A stretch of 64,000 nt of DNA from Streptomyces sp. AJS327. GTDB lineage: Bacteria > Actinomycetota > Actinomycetes > Streptomycetales > Streptomycetaceae. The DNA lies in NCBI RefSeq assembly GCF_013450295.1, contig NZ_SKBR01000002.1, positions 248,001 through 312,000 on the forward strand. The letters are read 5' to 3'. The notes beneath the pieces were generated by a model. The model saw only the letters and a program-made list of their open reading frames with translations, did no database searches and was not told the DNA's origin. Below, piece by piece: positions 18,304 to 27,862 of this stretch. Every line of letters starts with the position of its first letter. Position 1 is the first letter of the stretch. A program made the position numbers and the translations under genes.

Positions 18304-18867
18304 GCTTCCGGCCCCCCGTGAAAGTGGTGATGCTGTCCCCCAGATCTACCCTTCGCGCCGTTGCGCAACAAGCTATTCCCAGCCGGAGTTACGAACATGG
18401 GACCGAGTTCTGGCCTGGTGCGGGGGCCTTTCCCGGAAAAACCGGCGTAGGCCCCGTTCTGGCCGGCGGAAGCCGCCGGGGGCGTGCGCGGACCGTCGTG
18501 GGCGCGGGGCCCGGGTGGTGGGCCCCGCCGGGCGACCGGTCGGCACGCCTGGCGTGCGGGACGCGGGCGGGGCGGGGGTGACGGGACGGGACGCCGCCCG
18601 ACGTGGCGGGCCGGGTCCGCCCCGCCGGCGGCCCGCGACCGGCCGTCGGATCCGGGGGCGGTTGCGCGGTCAGGAACCCGGCGTCAAGCACGTGCGCACG
18701 TCGATCTGCCCAACCTTCGTTCACGATGGGCTGCGCAGCGCGGATCGTTCTCAACACCCCTTGACTGAGCGGTAATTCACTTGCCAAAGTCGCTCAACCC
18801 ATTCGGCACGCACGGGATGCCTAACAGCCGGAATTCCAGCGCCAGTTGAACGCGGGAGCACAACGCG
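18304..18867. other. Divergent promoter region upstream of bldK-type operon
   Basis: No gene is seen in these 564 bases. They contain a perfect 10-base palindrome GTTGCGCAAC (18360-18369), a nearby GTTACGAAC half-palindrome (18388-18396), and a possible sigma70 promoter at 18762-18791. The central part is extremely GC-rich with no clear coding signal in any frame. Both the membrane-protein gene and the importer are presumably driven from here. Confidence 0.5.
18762..18791 (+). promoter_or_regulatory. Possible sigma70-type promoter of bldK-type operon
   Basis: TTGACT at 18762-18767 is followed after 18 bases by CAAAGT at 18786-18791, about 75 bases before the first start codon. The -35 is good and the -10 is poor, so the call rests mainly on position. 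Confidence 0.35.
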
Positions 18868-19887
18868 ATGACGAGTCCATCCCAGGTCGCCCCAGCCGGC
18901 GACCCACCCGCCGAGCTGGACCCATCGGTCGGGAAGCGGTCGAGCGCGGAGGTGGCGCGCTCTCCGGGGCGGCTGATGTGGACGCGGTTCAAGCGCGACC
19001 GCACGGGCGTCATCGCGGGCTGCGTGGTGCTGGCCTTCTTCCTCGTCGCCGCCCTGGCGCCGGTCATCTCCTGGCTGTACGGCAAGAACCCCTACACCCG
19101 GTACGGGCAGGAGCGCCCGGGCCTGCTGAACGAGAACTTCTACCCGGTGAAGCCGAACGGCGGCATCGACGGCGAGTTCTGGTTCGGCCTCGAACCGGGC
19201 ACCGGCCGGGACGTGTTCACCAGCCTGATCTACGGGATGCGCACCTCGCTCTCGCTGGCCGTCGTGATCACGGTGTTGTCGGTGGTGACCGCCATCCTGA
19301 TCGGCGTGGTGGGCGGCTACGTGGGTGGGCGCACGGACTACTTCCTGGGCCGCTTCACCGACCTGATGATGTCCTTCCCGAACCAGCTGTTCTTCGTGGC
19401 CTTCACGCCCGTGATCGCGGCCCTGGTGGTCGGCGAGCGGGACGAGATGCCGACCTGGCTGCGGGCGGCGGTACTGGTCTACGTGATGTGGATCCTGGGC
19501 TGGATGACCCTGGCCCGGCTGCTCCGTGGACAGGTACTCGCCCTGCGGGAACGGGAGTTCGTGGAGGCGGCGAAGGTGGCGGGCGCCTCGCCCTGGCGGG
19601 TGGTGCGCAGGGAGCTGCTGCCGAACCTGGTGACGCCGACGCTCGTACAGGCGACGTACATGCTGCCGAACTTCGTGACCTCCATCGCGGCGCTCTCCTT
19701 CCTCGGGGTCGGGCTCGTCGACCCCACCCCGGACTGGGGCCGGATGTTCGCCACCGGTGCCCAGGTGTACCAGAGCGACATCACCTACATGTTCTTCCCG
19801 GGAGGCGCGATGGTGATCTTCGTCGTCGCCTTCAACCTCTTCGGCGACTCGGTGCGGGACGCCTTCGACCCGAAGGCGGGCCGGTGA
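18868..19887 (+). CDS. Oligopeptide ABC transporter permease, OppC type, BldKA-like (operon 3)
   Basis: This permease has 339 residues and begins operon 3. The hydrophilic N-terminus is followed by GRLMWTRFKRDRTGVIAG, the first span, and a long periplasmic segment containing EFWFGLEPGTGRDVF. The EAA loop is REFVEAAKVAGASPWRVVRRE, and the end is DSVRDAFDPKAGR. A permease gene ahead of the binding protein is the order of S. coelicolor bldKABCDE, and the locus lies in the same neighbourhood (S9 peptidase, mshB downstream). BldK imports an extracellular oligopeptide needed for aerial growth. Assignment to bldKA is by order and length only. Confidence 0.9.
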   Translation: MTSPSQVAPAGDPPAELDPSVGKRSSAEVARSPGRLMWTRFKRDRTGVIAGCVVLAFFLVAALAPVISWLYGKNPYTRYGQERPGLLNENFYPVKPNGGIDGEFWFGLEPGTGRDVFTSLIYGMRTSLSLAVVITVLSVVTAILIGVVGGYVGGRTDYFLGRFTDLMMSFPNQLFFVAFTPVIAALVVGERDEMPTWLRAAVLVYVMWILGWMTLARLLRGQVLALREREFVEAAKVAGASPWRVVRRELLPNLVTPTLVQATYMLPNFVTSIAALSFLGVGLVDPTPDWGRMFATGAQVYQSDITYMFFPGGAMVIFVVAFNLFGDSVRDAFDPKAGR

Positions 19888-19976
19888 GCACCGGCCCGCC
19901 GGTGCGGGACGCCCCGCGCACCGCGTGTGACGCGGGTAGAGAGCGTCGGGCGGTGGCCACCCGGGCCACGGGCGGT

Positions 19977-19995
19977 GGCCGCCGATCCGGCGGCC
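19977..19995 (+). promoter_or_regulatory. Small hairpin between permease and binding-protein genes
   Basis: GGCCGCC at 19977-19983 pairs with GGCGGCC at 19989-19995 across GATCC. It lies in the 154-base gap before the binding-protein gene, the longest gap inside operon 3, so a separate promoter or attenuator for the binding protein is possible. Confidence 0.4.
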
Positions 19996-20041
19996 GTCGG
20001 CGAACACCACGGACACGTGACAGGCAGGTGCAGAAGACCAC

Positions 20042-21829
20042 ATGAGCGGAGTCAGCATGCGCACGGCGCGCGCCTCTCTCGCGGCGCTTGCCGCCGGGGC
20101 CCTCGTCCTCACCGGGTGCAGCAGCGGTGGCGGCGGCGAGGGTGGATCCCAGGACAAGGCCGAACAGCGGCAGGTCGACTACAACTTCGGTGACGCCAAG
20201 GAGTCCCAGGGGCCCGCGCCAGCGGTCAAGGGAGCCCGGTCCGGCGGCACCATCCAGGTGCTCCAGCGCGACAGCTTCGCGCACCTGGACCCCAACCAGA
20301 TCTACGTGGCGGACGAGGGCTCGGTCTCGACCCTGCTGCACCGCAAACTCACCGACTACAAGCGGGACAAGGACGGCAACTACGCGGTCGTCGGCGACCT
20401 CGCCACCGACAGCGGCAAGCGCTCCAACGGCGGCAAGACCTGGACCTACACCCTCAAGAAGGGGGTGAAGTGGGAGAACGGCGACCCGATCACCAGCAAG
20501 GACGTCCGGCACACCATCGAGCGCCGCTTCGCCTCCTTCCTCGCGGAGGGCCCCACCTTCATCCAGGAGTGGCTGACCGGCACCAGCGGCGCCGACTTCC
20601 GCAAGAAGCTGCCGGACGGACCGTACAAGGGTGACCACCTGCCCAAGGACGTGCTGGACACGCCCGACGACCGCACCATCGTCTTCCACTTCGACAAGCC
20701 GGTGGCCGACCTGCCCTACGCGCTCGCCATGCCGGGCTACGGCCTGGTACCGGAGAAGGGCGACACCAAGAAGAAGTACGACAAGGCGCCGGTCAGTTCG
20801 GGCCCGTACAAGCTGAAGTCGTTCAACCCGGGCAAGAACATGAAGCTGGTCCGGAACACCGAGTGGGACCCGAAGACCGACGCCACCCGGCACCAGTACC
20901 CGAAGGCGTTCACCTTCCAGTTCGACGTGTCCTACGAGGACTCCACGAAGCGGCTGATCTCCGACTCGGGCGAGAACAAGACCACGGTCAGCTTCACCAA
21001 CGAGGTCGACGCCTCCAGCATGCAGACCGTGCAGACCGACCCGGCCGTCAAGAAGCGCTCCATAGCCGGTCACCAGTCCTTCGTCACCTGGATCAACTTC
21101 AACCTGGACCGGATGAAGAACAAGAAGGTCCGGCAGGCCGTCGCGCACGCCGCGCCCACCCAGCCGCTGATCGCCGCCTTCGGCGGGGCCAACGCCGGTG
21201 AGGCGGCGGGCAACTACATCAGCCCGACGCTGGCCGGGTTCAAGCCCACCGACCCGCTGGGCAAGAAGAAGAAGCCGCAGGGCGACCTGAAGAAGGCGAA
21301 GGCGTTCCTCAAGGGCGTGCCCAAGAAGGAGCTGAAGCTGACCTTCGCCTATCAGAACTCCCCGGAGTGGCAGCAGTACTCGACCGCGCTGAAGGAGAAC
21401 CTGGAGAAGATCGGGTTCGACATCCAGCGTAAGGAACTGGTCACCGACACCTACCTGGACCAGATCGGCAAGGTCGACAACGACTACGACATGTACCACA
21501 GCAACTGGGGCGCCGACTGGGCCAGCGGCCTCACCGTGGTCCCCAACCTCTTCGACGGCCGCCAGATCCAGGACGGTTCGGCCAACTACTCGCACTACGA
21601 CAGCGAGCGGACCAACAAGGAGATCGACCGGGTCAAGACCGTCCAGGACCCGAAGAAGGCCGCGGGCGAGTGGATGAAGCTCTCGGACGACATCCTCAAG
21701 CGGGACCTCCCGCAGGTACCACTGATGTACTACAAGTCCGTCCAGCTGTACGGCTCGAAGATCGGTGGCGCCTACTACGACGGGGTGCTGCACGGGATGC
21801 AGCCCACCGCGCTGTACGTGAAGAAGTGA
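20042..21829 (+). CDS. Oligopeptide-binding lipoprotein, BldKB-like (operon 3)
   Basis: This 595-residue SBP_bac_5 lipoprotein has the lipobox LTGC (Cys26). The start at 20042 follows a modest GAAG; an alternative ATG at 20057 has GGAG five bases upstream and would shorten the signal peptide by five residues. The mature protein is Lys/Asp-rich with TYTLKKGVKWENGDPITSKDV and SSGPYKLKSFNPGKNMKL. Sequence differs strongly from the binding proteins of operons 1 and 2, and it lacks their cysteine pairs. Its length and place match BldKB (about 600 residues), the signal-peptide receptor of S. coelicolor. A 13-bp hairpin follows. Confidence 0.93.
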   Translation: MSGVSMRTARASLAALAAGALVLTGCSSGGGGEGGSQDKAEQRQVDYNFGDAKESQGPAPAVKGARSGGTIQVLQRDSFAHLDPNQIYVADEGSVSTLLHRKLTDYKRDKDGNYAVVGDLATDSGKRSNGGKTWTYTLKKGVKWENGDPITSKDVRHTIERRFASFLAEGPTFIQEWLTGTSGADFRKKLPDGPYKGDHLPKDVLDTPDDRTIVFHFDKPVADLPYALAMPGYGLVPEKGDTKKKYDKAPVSSGPYKLKSFNPGKNMKLVRNTEWDPKTDATRHQYPKAFTFQFDVSYEDSTKRLISDSGENKTTVSFTNEVDASSMQTVQTDPAVKKRSIAGHQSFVTWINFNLDRMKNKKVRQAVAHAAPTQPLIAAFGGANAGEAAGNYISPTLAGFKPTDPLGKKKKPQGDLKKAKAFLKGVPKKELKLTFAYQNSPEWQQYSTALKENLEKIGFDIQRKELVTDTYLDQIGKVDNDYDMYHSNWGADWASGLTVVPNLFDGRQIQDGSANYSHYDSERTNKEIDRVKTVQDPKKAAGEWMKLSDDILKRDLPQVPLMYYKSVQLYGSKIGGAYYDGVLHGMQPTALYVKK

Positions 21830-21875
21830 GCGCGGCGGGCGGGTTGACCGCCCCCGCGTGACCGTTCCGCACCGC

Positions 21876-21905
21876 AGCGGCACCCGCCACCGGGCGGGTG
21901 CCGCT
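21876..21905 (+). promoter_or_regulatory. Strong intercistronic hairpin after binding-protein gene 3
   Basis: AGCGGCACCCGCC (21876-21888) and GGCGGGTGCCGCT (21893-21905) form a perfect 13-bp stem with a four-base loop, 47 bases after the binding-protein stop and 66 bases before the next permease. It is as strong as a terminator but sits inside the operon, so partial termination or 3'-end protection is likely. Confidence 0.75.
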
Positions 21906-21970
21906 CGCCACTCCTCCGCTTCGCCGCGCACCTCCCGTTCCCATCCGCCGCATGAGAGCCGTCACCCGCC

Positions 21971-22948
21971 ATGCTTCGATTCCTGCTTCGCCGCACCGCA
22001 GGTGCCCTGGTGATCCTGCTGGTCATCAGCGCCGTCACCTTCTTCCTCTTCTACGCCGTGCCCCGCGACCCGGCGACGCTGGCCTGTGGCAAGAACTGCA
22101 CTCCGGCGGAGCTGGAGATCATCCGGAAGAACATGGGCATCGACAAACCGCTGCTCGTGCAGTACTGGGAGTTCATGTCCGGCATCGTGGCGGGCCGGGA
22201 CTTCGCCGAAGGGCCCTGTCCCGCCCCGTGCTTCGGATACTCCTTCGCCGACGGGGTGCCGGTCTGGGACACCATCGTCGACCGCTTCCCGGCCACCGTC
22301 TCCCTCGCGCTGGGCGGAGCCGTCGTCTTCCTCATCGTCGGGCTCGGTGCCGGGATGGTCGCCGCCTGGAAGAAGGGCACCCTGGTCGACAAGACCTTCA
22401 GCTCCGTCTCCCTGGTGCTCAGCTCGCTCCAGATCTACTTCGTCGGCCCCCTGGTACTCGCCCTCGTCGTCTACAACCTGGAATGGCTCGGCCAGCCCAA
22501 GTACGTCCCGCTGACCGAGGATCCGAGCGGATGGTTCATGGGGCTGCTGATCCCCTGGTGCGTCATCCAGATCGTCTTCACCGCCAACTACACCAGGCTG
22601 GCCCGCTCCTCACTGATCGAGCAGTTGCAGGAGGACCACGTGCGCACCGCCCGAGCCAAGGGCATGTCCAGCCGCACCGTCTTCTTCCGGTACGCCTGGC
22701 GCGGTTCGCTGATCCCCATCGTGACCATCTTCGGCGTCGACATGGGATCGCTCTTCGGCGGCGCGATGGTCACCGAACAGACCTTCGCCATCCAGGGGCT
22801 CGGCAAACTCGCGGTCAACTCCGTGCAGGAGAAGGACCTTCCGATGGTCATGGGCGTCATGCTCTTCGCCGCGACGTTCATCGTCCTCTTCAACATCGTC
22901 GTGGACGCCGTCTACGCGTTCATCGACCCCCGCGTGCGCCTCGCCTAG
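21971..22948 (+). CDS. Oligopeptide ABC transporter permease, OppB type, BldKC-like (operon 3)
   Basis: This permease has 325 residues and opens MLRFLLRRTAGALVILLV. After the first span it has ACGKNCTPAELE, then a cysteine-containing periplasmic stretch (EGPCPAPCFGYSF). These cysteines are absent from the operon 1 and 2 paralogues. The EAA loop is EDHVRTARAKGMSSRTVFFRY, and the end is VYAFIDPRVRLA. The ATPase gene follows after 11 bases. Confidence 0.95.
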   Translation: MLRFLLRRTAGALVILLVISAVTFFLFYAVPRDPATLACGKNCTPAELEIIRKNMGIDKPLLVQYWEFMSGIVAGRDFAEGPCPAPCFGYSFADGVPVWDTIVDRFPATVSLALGGAVVFLIVGLGAGMVAAWKKGTLVDKTFSSVSLVLSSLQIYFVGPLVLALVVYNLEWLGQPKYVPLTEDPSGWFMGLLIPWCVIQIVFTANYTRLARSSLIEQLQEDHVRTARAKGMSSRTVFFRYAWRGSLIPIVTIFGVDMGSLFGGAMVTEQTFAIQGLGKLAVNSVQEKDLPMVMGVMLFAATFIVLFNIVVDAVYAFIDPRVRLA

Positions 22949-22959
22949 GAGAACGTGTC

Positions 22960-24051
22960 ATGACCACCCTGTCCCAGGAAGCGGAGGTGCCCGCGCCGCG
23001 CGGAGCGGGTGCCGACCCGTTCCTCTCCGTACGCGACCTGCGGGTCCGCTTCAGCACCGAGGACGGCATCGTGAAGGCCGTCGACGGCCTCTCCTTCGGC
23101 CTGGAGCGCGGCAGCACGCTCGGCATCGTCGGGGAGTCCGGCTCCGGCAAGTCGGTGACCAGCCTCTCGGTACTCGGCCTGCACAACCCGCGCACCACCG
23201 AGATCTCCGGGGAGATCCTGCTGGACGGCGAGGAGCTGACCGGCATGCGCGAGCGCCAGCTGGAGACCCTGCGCGGCAACACGATGGCGATGATCTTCCA
23301 GGATCCGCTGACCGCGCTCTCCCCCTACTACACCGTCGGACGGCAGATCGCCGAGCCGTACCGCAAGCACCTCGGCGTCTCCAAACGCGAGGCGCACGAG
23401 CGGGCCGTGCAGATGCTGGAGAAGGTCGGCATCCCCAACGCCCGCCTGCGCGCCGGGGACTACCCGCACCAGTTCAGCGGCGGCATGCGGCAGCGCGCGA
23501 TGATCGCCATGGCGCTGGTCTGCGACCCCGACCTGCTCATCGCGGACGAGCCCACCACCGCGCTCGACGTGACCGTGCAGGCCCAGATCCTCGACCTCCT
23601 CAAGGACCTCCAGCAGGAGTTCGGCTCCGCGATCATCTTCATCACCCACGACCTCGGGGTCATCTCCCAGGTGGCCGACGACATCCTGGTGATGTACGGC
23701 GGACGCGCGGTGGAGCGCGGCGGCTGCCACGAGGTCCTGCGGGCGCCCCAACACCCCTACACCTGGGGCCTGCTGGGCTCCATGCCCCGGCTCAGCAGCG
23801 ACGTGGAGGAGGACCTCACCCCGATCCACGGCGCGCCGCCCAGCTTGCTGGACCCCCCGCCCGGCTGCGCCTTCCACCCGCGCTGCGAGGTCAGCGGGGA
23901 GGTCGGCACCACCCCCGGAACTGAGCACACCGGCCCCCGCTGCTCCACCGACCGGCCCGACCTGCCGGCGGGACGCGGCGCCGCCTGCCACCTGACCGCC
24001 GAACAGCGCCACACCCTCTTCACCGAGCGGATCAAACCCCGACTGGGATAG
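22960..24051 (+). CDS. Oligopeptide ABC transporter ATP-binding protein, OppD type, BldKD-like (operon 3)
   Basis: This ATPase has 363 residues. The ATG at 22960 follows TAGGAGA of the preceding stop region and gives [15 protein letters not shown], then [13 protein letters not shown]. Walker A GESGSGKS, signature FSGGMRQR, Walker [13 protein letters not shown] and H-loop ITHDLGVIS are intact. The C-terminal zinc-like motif GCAFHPRCE is followed by a longer tail than in operons 1 and 2. The next gene begins after an 88-base gap. Confidence 0.95.
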   Translation: MTTLSQEAEVPAPRGAGADPFLSVRDLRVRFSTEDGIVKAVDGLSFGLERGSTLGIVGESGSGKSVTSLSVLGLHNPRTTEISGEILLDGEELTGMRERQLETLRGNTMAMIFQDPLTALSPYYTVGRQIAEPYRKHLGVSKREAHERAVQMLEKVGIPNARLRAGDYPHQFSGGMRQRAMIAMALVCDPDLLIADEPTTALDVTVQAQILDLLKDLQQEFGSAIIFITHDLGVISQVADDILVMYGGRAVERGGCHEVLRAPQHPYTWGLLGSMPRLSSDVEEDLTPIHGAPPSLLDPPPGCAFHPRCEVSGEVGTTPGTEHTGPRCSTDRPDLPAGRGAACHLTAEQRHTLFTERIKPRLG

Positions 24052-24139
24052 GGCCTGTCGCCCGCTCCGCGCCTCCGCACCCACCGGACCGCGCCGCTCC
24101 ATCCGAACCCCCCGACAGGCCCGAGAGAGAAGGACCACC

Positions 24140-25357
24140 ATGAGCGAAGACCGCACGCGGGCCGCCTCCGCGCCCGGCCCGGACGCCGAGGCGGCCCCGG
24201 AGCCCGGGGGGAACCGGCCGCCGGACACCGAGCCGTTGCTCCGGGCCGAGGGCCTGACCAAGCACTTCCCGGTCACCGGCGGCTTCCCCATCCGGCGCAC
24301 GGTGGGCGAGGTCAAGGCGGTCTCCGGGATCGACCTGACGGTCCACGAGGGGGAGAGCTTCGGCCTCGTCGGGGAGTCCGGCTGCGGGAAGTCCACCACC
24401 GGACGGCTGCTGACCCGGCTGCTGGAGCCCAGCGCGGGCACGCTCACCTACCGCGGCCGGGACATCACCCACGCCAGCCGACGGCAGCTGGCCCCGGTGC
24501 GCTCCGAGATCCAGATGATCTTCCAGGACCCGTACTCCTCCCTCAACCCCCGGCAGACCGTGGGCTCCATCATCCGCGGCCCGATGGAGATCAACGGCAT
24601 CGATCCGCCCGGCGGCCGGGAGCGGCGGGTGCGCGAACTGCTGGAGACGGTCGGGCTCAACCCCGAGCACTACAACCGCTTCCCGCACGAGTTCAGCGGT
24701 GGGCAGCGTCAACGCATCGGTGTCGCCCGGGCGTTGGCGCTGGAACCCCGGCTCATCATCGCCGACGAACCGGTCTCCGCGCTGGACGTCTCCATCCAGG
24801 CCCAGGTCGTCAACCTGCTCCGGAAGGTGCAGCGGGAACTCGGCATCGCCTTCGTCTTCATCGCCCACGACCTCGCGGTGGTACGGCACTTCTCCCAGCG
24901 GGTCGCGGTGATGTACCTGGGCAAGATCGTCGAACTGGGGGACCGGGAGTCCATCTACGTCCGCCCCCGCCACCCCTACACCCACGCCCTGCTCTCCGCC
25001 GTGCCCGAGGCGGTCCTGCGGGACGATGACCCCGGCGACTCCAGTGAGCCCGGCGCCGAACACCCGGCAGCGGACGGGGAGTCGGGCGGCCCGCACGGGG
25101 CGCGGCAGCGCATCCGCCTCGCGGGCGACGTGCCCTCACCGGTCGACCCGCCCTCCGGCTGCCGCTTCCGCACCCGCTGCTGGAAGGCGCGGGAGCGCTG
25201 CGCCACCGAGGAGCCCCCGCTGACCCGGATCCCCGGGAACGCCGAAGGGCACCTCACCGCCTGCCACTTCCCCGAGGAGGGCACCACCGCCGCGCGCGGC
25301 GCCGACGTGGTGCTCGACACCGCCCTCCAGGCGCTGGAGGGAAGCTCCACGCCCTGA
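24140..25357 (+). CDS. Oligopeptide ABC transporter ATP-binding protein, OppF type, BldKE-like (operon 3)
   Basis: This ATPase has 405 residues, the longest of the six. AGAGAGAAGG precedes the ATG. The acidic 30-residue N-terminus is followed by Walker A GESGCGKS, signature [18 protein letters not shown], Walker [13 protein letters not shown] and H-loop IAHDLAVVRHF. A hydrophilic insert of about 35 residues (Asp/Ser/Gly/Glu-rich, near residues 295-330) precedes the terminal [15 protein letters not shown]. It ends operon 3, and the convergent peptidase gene ends about 200 bases downstream. Confidence 0.95.
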   Translation: MSEDRTRAASAPGPDAEAAPEPGGNRPPDTEPLLRAEGLTKHFPVTGGFPIRRTVGEVKAVSGIDLTVHEGESFGLVGESGCGKSTTGRLLTRLLEPSAGTLTYRGRDITHASRRQLAPVRSEIQMIFQDPYSSLNPRQTVGSIIRGPMEINGIDPPGGRERRVRELLETVGLNPEHYNRFPHEFSGGQRQRIGVARALALEPRLIIADEPVSALDVSIQAQVVNLLRKVQRELGIAFVFIAHDLAVVRHFSQRVAVMYLGKIVELGDRESIYVRPRHPYTHALLSAVPEAVLRDDDPGDSSEPGAEHPAADGESGGPHGARQRIRLAGDVPSPVDPPSGCRFRTRCWKARERCATEEPPLTRIPGNAEGHLTACHFPEEGTTAARGADVVLDTALQALEGSSTP

Positions 25358-25561
25358 ACCGGTCCGGCGGGGGCCCGCCGCCCCGGGCGACCCCGGGCCA
25401 ACTCCGCGTGGACCCCGGCCGGTTCACCGGTCTCGATGGTGCGGCGTGCCCGGGTCACCTCGCCGGGGGAGCACCGCACCGGTTCCGTCCGGCACGCCAC
25501 CGGCCCCCGCCCCGGCCCCGCCGCCCGCCGGGCGGCGGCTCACCGGCCGGTCACGGATGGT

Positions 25562-27862
25562 TCAGGCGCCCCGGGGCAGGCCCAGCGACCGCTTGAGGAA
25601 GTCCACCTGGAACAGCAGCAGGTTCTCCGCCACGTCCTCCCGCGAGGGCATGTGGGTCACCCCGGACAGCGGCAGCACCTCGTGTGGACGCCCGGCGGCG
25701 AGCAGCGCCGAGGAGAGCCGCAGGGCGTGCGCGGCCACCACGTTGTCGTCCGCGAGCCCCTGAATGAGCATCAGCGGACGGTGCGGGCCCGGCGCGGCCC
25801 CCGAGAGGCCCTCGTCGGTCACCAGGGAGGCGCTCGCGTACGTATCGGGGTCGTCCCGCGGGGTGCCGCAGTACCGCTCGGTGTAGTGCGTGTCGTACAG
25901 CCGCCAGTCGACGCAGGGCGCGCCCGCGACGGCGGCGTGGAACACGTCCGGGCGGCGCAGCACCGCGAGCGCCGCCAGATAGCCGCCGAACGACCAGCCT
26001 CGGATCGCCACCCGGTCCAGATCCAGCGGGAACCGCCCGGCGAGTGAACTCAGCGCCTCCACCTGGTCGTCGAGGACCACCCGGGCGAGGTCCCGGCTGA
26101 TCGCCTTCTCCCAGCCGGGGGAGTAGCCGGGGGTGCCGCGCCCGTCGGCGGCGACCACCGCGAAGCCCTGGTCCGCGAACCAGCGCGCGGTCAGGTGCGC
26201 GTTGTGCGCCGCGACCACGTGCTGGGCGTGGGGACCGCCGTACGGGTCCATCAGCACCGGCAGTGGGCCGTCCTCCTCCCGGTACCCGGTGGGCAGCGTC
26301 ACCGCGGCCGGGATCCCCCGCTCTCCGGTGTGCAGCAGCGTCGGCGCGGCGCGCAGCACCGGGGTCTCGGCGTACGAGGCGATGGCGGCCAGCCGCTCCA
26401 CCGAGGCGTCCGGCCGCTGCCGCAGCACGGTGACCCGGGAGCCCGGGAACTCCAGCGCGGCGGTGGAGAGCACCAGCAGGTCGCCGCCGCGCACCGCGCC
26501 GCGGATCGCCGGTCCGGTCGGCTCGTCCGCGTCCGCCGGCGGGAGCACCGGGGCGCAGCCGGAGGCGGCGCCCACGGACCCGGGCAGCGGCACCCGGTGG
26601 ACGCCGAACTCGCCCGGCGCCACGCGCTCTTCGTCCCCCGCGGCGGAGGCGGAGACGAGCACGTCCCGCTCGCCGACGTCGAGCACCGCCCGCACGTGCA
26701 GCGCGGCCGGGCTGACGGGCTCGCCGTCCACGGTGAGCCGCCGGGCCCCGTCGAGGTCCTGAACGCGCAGCAGCCCGCCGTCCGGCGTCCAGGCCGGGAC
26801 TCCGGCGAACAGCTCCAGCCAGTCCGGGTCCTCCTCCTCGGCGAGCGTCGCGGTGGCTCCGGTGGCGGGATCCACGCTGAGGCAGCGCTGGCGGCGCTGA
26901 TCCCGGGACTGGACGAGGAGCAGCGGAGGACCGGCGTCCGACCAGTGCGCCCGGGCCAGGTACGGGTACCCCTCGCGGTCCCACTCGACGGGGGTGTGCG
27001 CCCCGCTCTCCACGTCCACCAGACGCAGCGTCACCTCGGCGTTGGCGGTCCCGGCCGCCGGATAGACCAGCGGCGTGGGCTCGTTGGCCGGGTGGGCGGG
27101 ATCGGAGATCCACCAGCGGGACACGGGCGCGTCGTCCACCCGGGCCACCAGCAGGTGGGAACTGTCCGGAGACCACCAGAATCCACGGGTTCGCGACATC
27201 TCCTCGGCAGCGATGAATTCAGCCAATCCGTAGGAGACCGACGCGGATTCCGGCGTGGCCACATCTCGCCCCCCGGTGCCGTCCGCCCCGACGACGCGGA
27301 GCGTCCCCCGTGAGACGTAGGCGACGCTCCGCCCGTCCGGCGCCGGGCGGGGGTCGATGACGGGCCCGGTGGCAGGCAGTTCGCGGGCCGTCCCGGCCCG
27401 CAGCTCGGCCGTGAAGAGCCGTCCGGAAAGGCTGAACGCCGCCAGCTCCACCGCCGCGTCCGTGGCGTATCCCACAATTCCGGCACCGGTCTCCCGGCTG
27501 CGCTCCCGCCGCGCCCGCTCCTCGGCGGAGAGTTCCTCCGCCGAGCCGGTCAGCAGCGCCGCCGGGTCGGCCGCCACGTACTCCCGGTCCTCCCCGGCCC
27601 CCTGTGCCCCGCCGACCTCCCTGACCTGCGGCGTCGTGGACGGTTCCGCCGTCTCCGGGTCGCGCGCGGCGCCGCCGGGCCCGGCCTTCGGGGGGCGCTC
27701 CCCGGACACCTGGCGTACCCAGAGGAGTTGTGCCTGGTCGGTCCCGTTACGCGAGCGCAGGAAGACGACGCGGGAGCCGTCCGGGGCGGCGGTGAGAGCA
27801 CGTGGCGCTCCGAGCGAGAATCGGTGCGTACGGGCGTGCTGGCGGGGGAAGGTCGTAGCCAT
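25562..27862 (-). CDS. Prolyl oligopeptidase family (S9, dipeptidyl-peptidase IV-like) serine peptidase
   Basis: This 766-residue protein has an N-terminal beta-propeller-type region (WSPDSSHLLVARVDDAPVS, RLVDVESG) and a C-terminal alpha/beta-hydrolase domain. The nucleophile is in GWSFGGYLA (Ser about 624), the Asp in GLADDNVVAAH and the His in GVTHMPSRE. MDPYGGPHAQHV is the usual S9 oxyanion motif. No signal peptide is seen, so it is probably cytoplasmic and trims peptides. The start ATG at 27862 (MATTFPRQHAR) is chosen on family resemblance; no good ribosome binding site precedes it. Its place beside three peptide importers suggests use of imported peptides, but that is inference. Confidence 0.92.
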   Translation of the reverse strand: MATTFPRQHARTHRFSLGAPRALTAAPDGSRVVFLRSRNGTDQAQLLWVRQVSGERPPKAGPGGAARDPETAEPSTTPQVREVGGAQGAGEDREYVAADPAALLTGSAEELSAEERARRERSRETGAGIVGYATDAAVELAAFSLSGRLFTAELRAGTARELPATGPVIDPRPAPDGRSVAYVSRGTLRVVGADGTGGRDVATPESASVSYGLAEFIAAEEMSRTRGFWWSPDSSHLLVARVDDAPVSRWWISDPAHPANEPTPLVYPAAGTANAEVTLRLVDVESGAHTPVEWDREGYPYLARAHWSDAGPPLLLVQSRDQRRQRCLSVDPATGATATLAEEEDPDWLELFAGVPAWTPDGGLLRVQDLDGARRLTVDGEPVSPAALHVRAVLDVGERDVLVSASAAGDEERVAPGEFGVHRVPLPGSVGAASGCAPVLPPADADEPTGPAIRGAVRGGDLLVLSTAALEFPGSRVTVLRQRPDASVERLAAIASYAETPVLRAAPTLLHTGERGIPAAVTLPTGYREEDGPLPVLMDPYGGPHAQHVVAAHNAHLTARWFADQGFAVVAADGRGTPGYSPGWEKAISRDLARVVLDDQVEALSSLAGRFPLDLDRVAIRGWSFGGYLAALAVLRRPDVFHAAVAGAPCVDWRLYDTHYTERYCGTPRDDPDTYASASLVTDEGLSGAAPGPHRPLMLIQGLADDNVVAAHALRLSSALLAAGRPHEVLPLSGVTHMPSREDVAENLLLFQVDFLKRSLGLPRGA

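Noticed and set aside
18484..18768. Small gene in the bldK-type upstream region
   Set aside because: The frames are Arg/Gly/Ala-rich in every direction, lack a binding site and show no family resemblance.
25370..25397. Bidirectional terminator between operon 3 and the S9 peptidase gene
   Set aside because: Only short GGCGGG/CCCGCC and CCCGGG self-pairings are present, no stronger than expected in sequence of this GC content.
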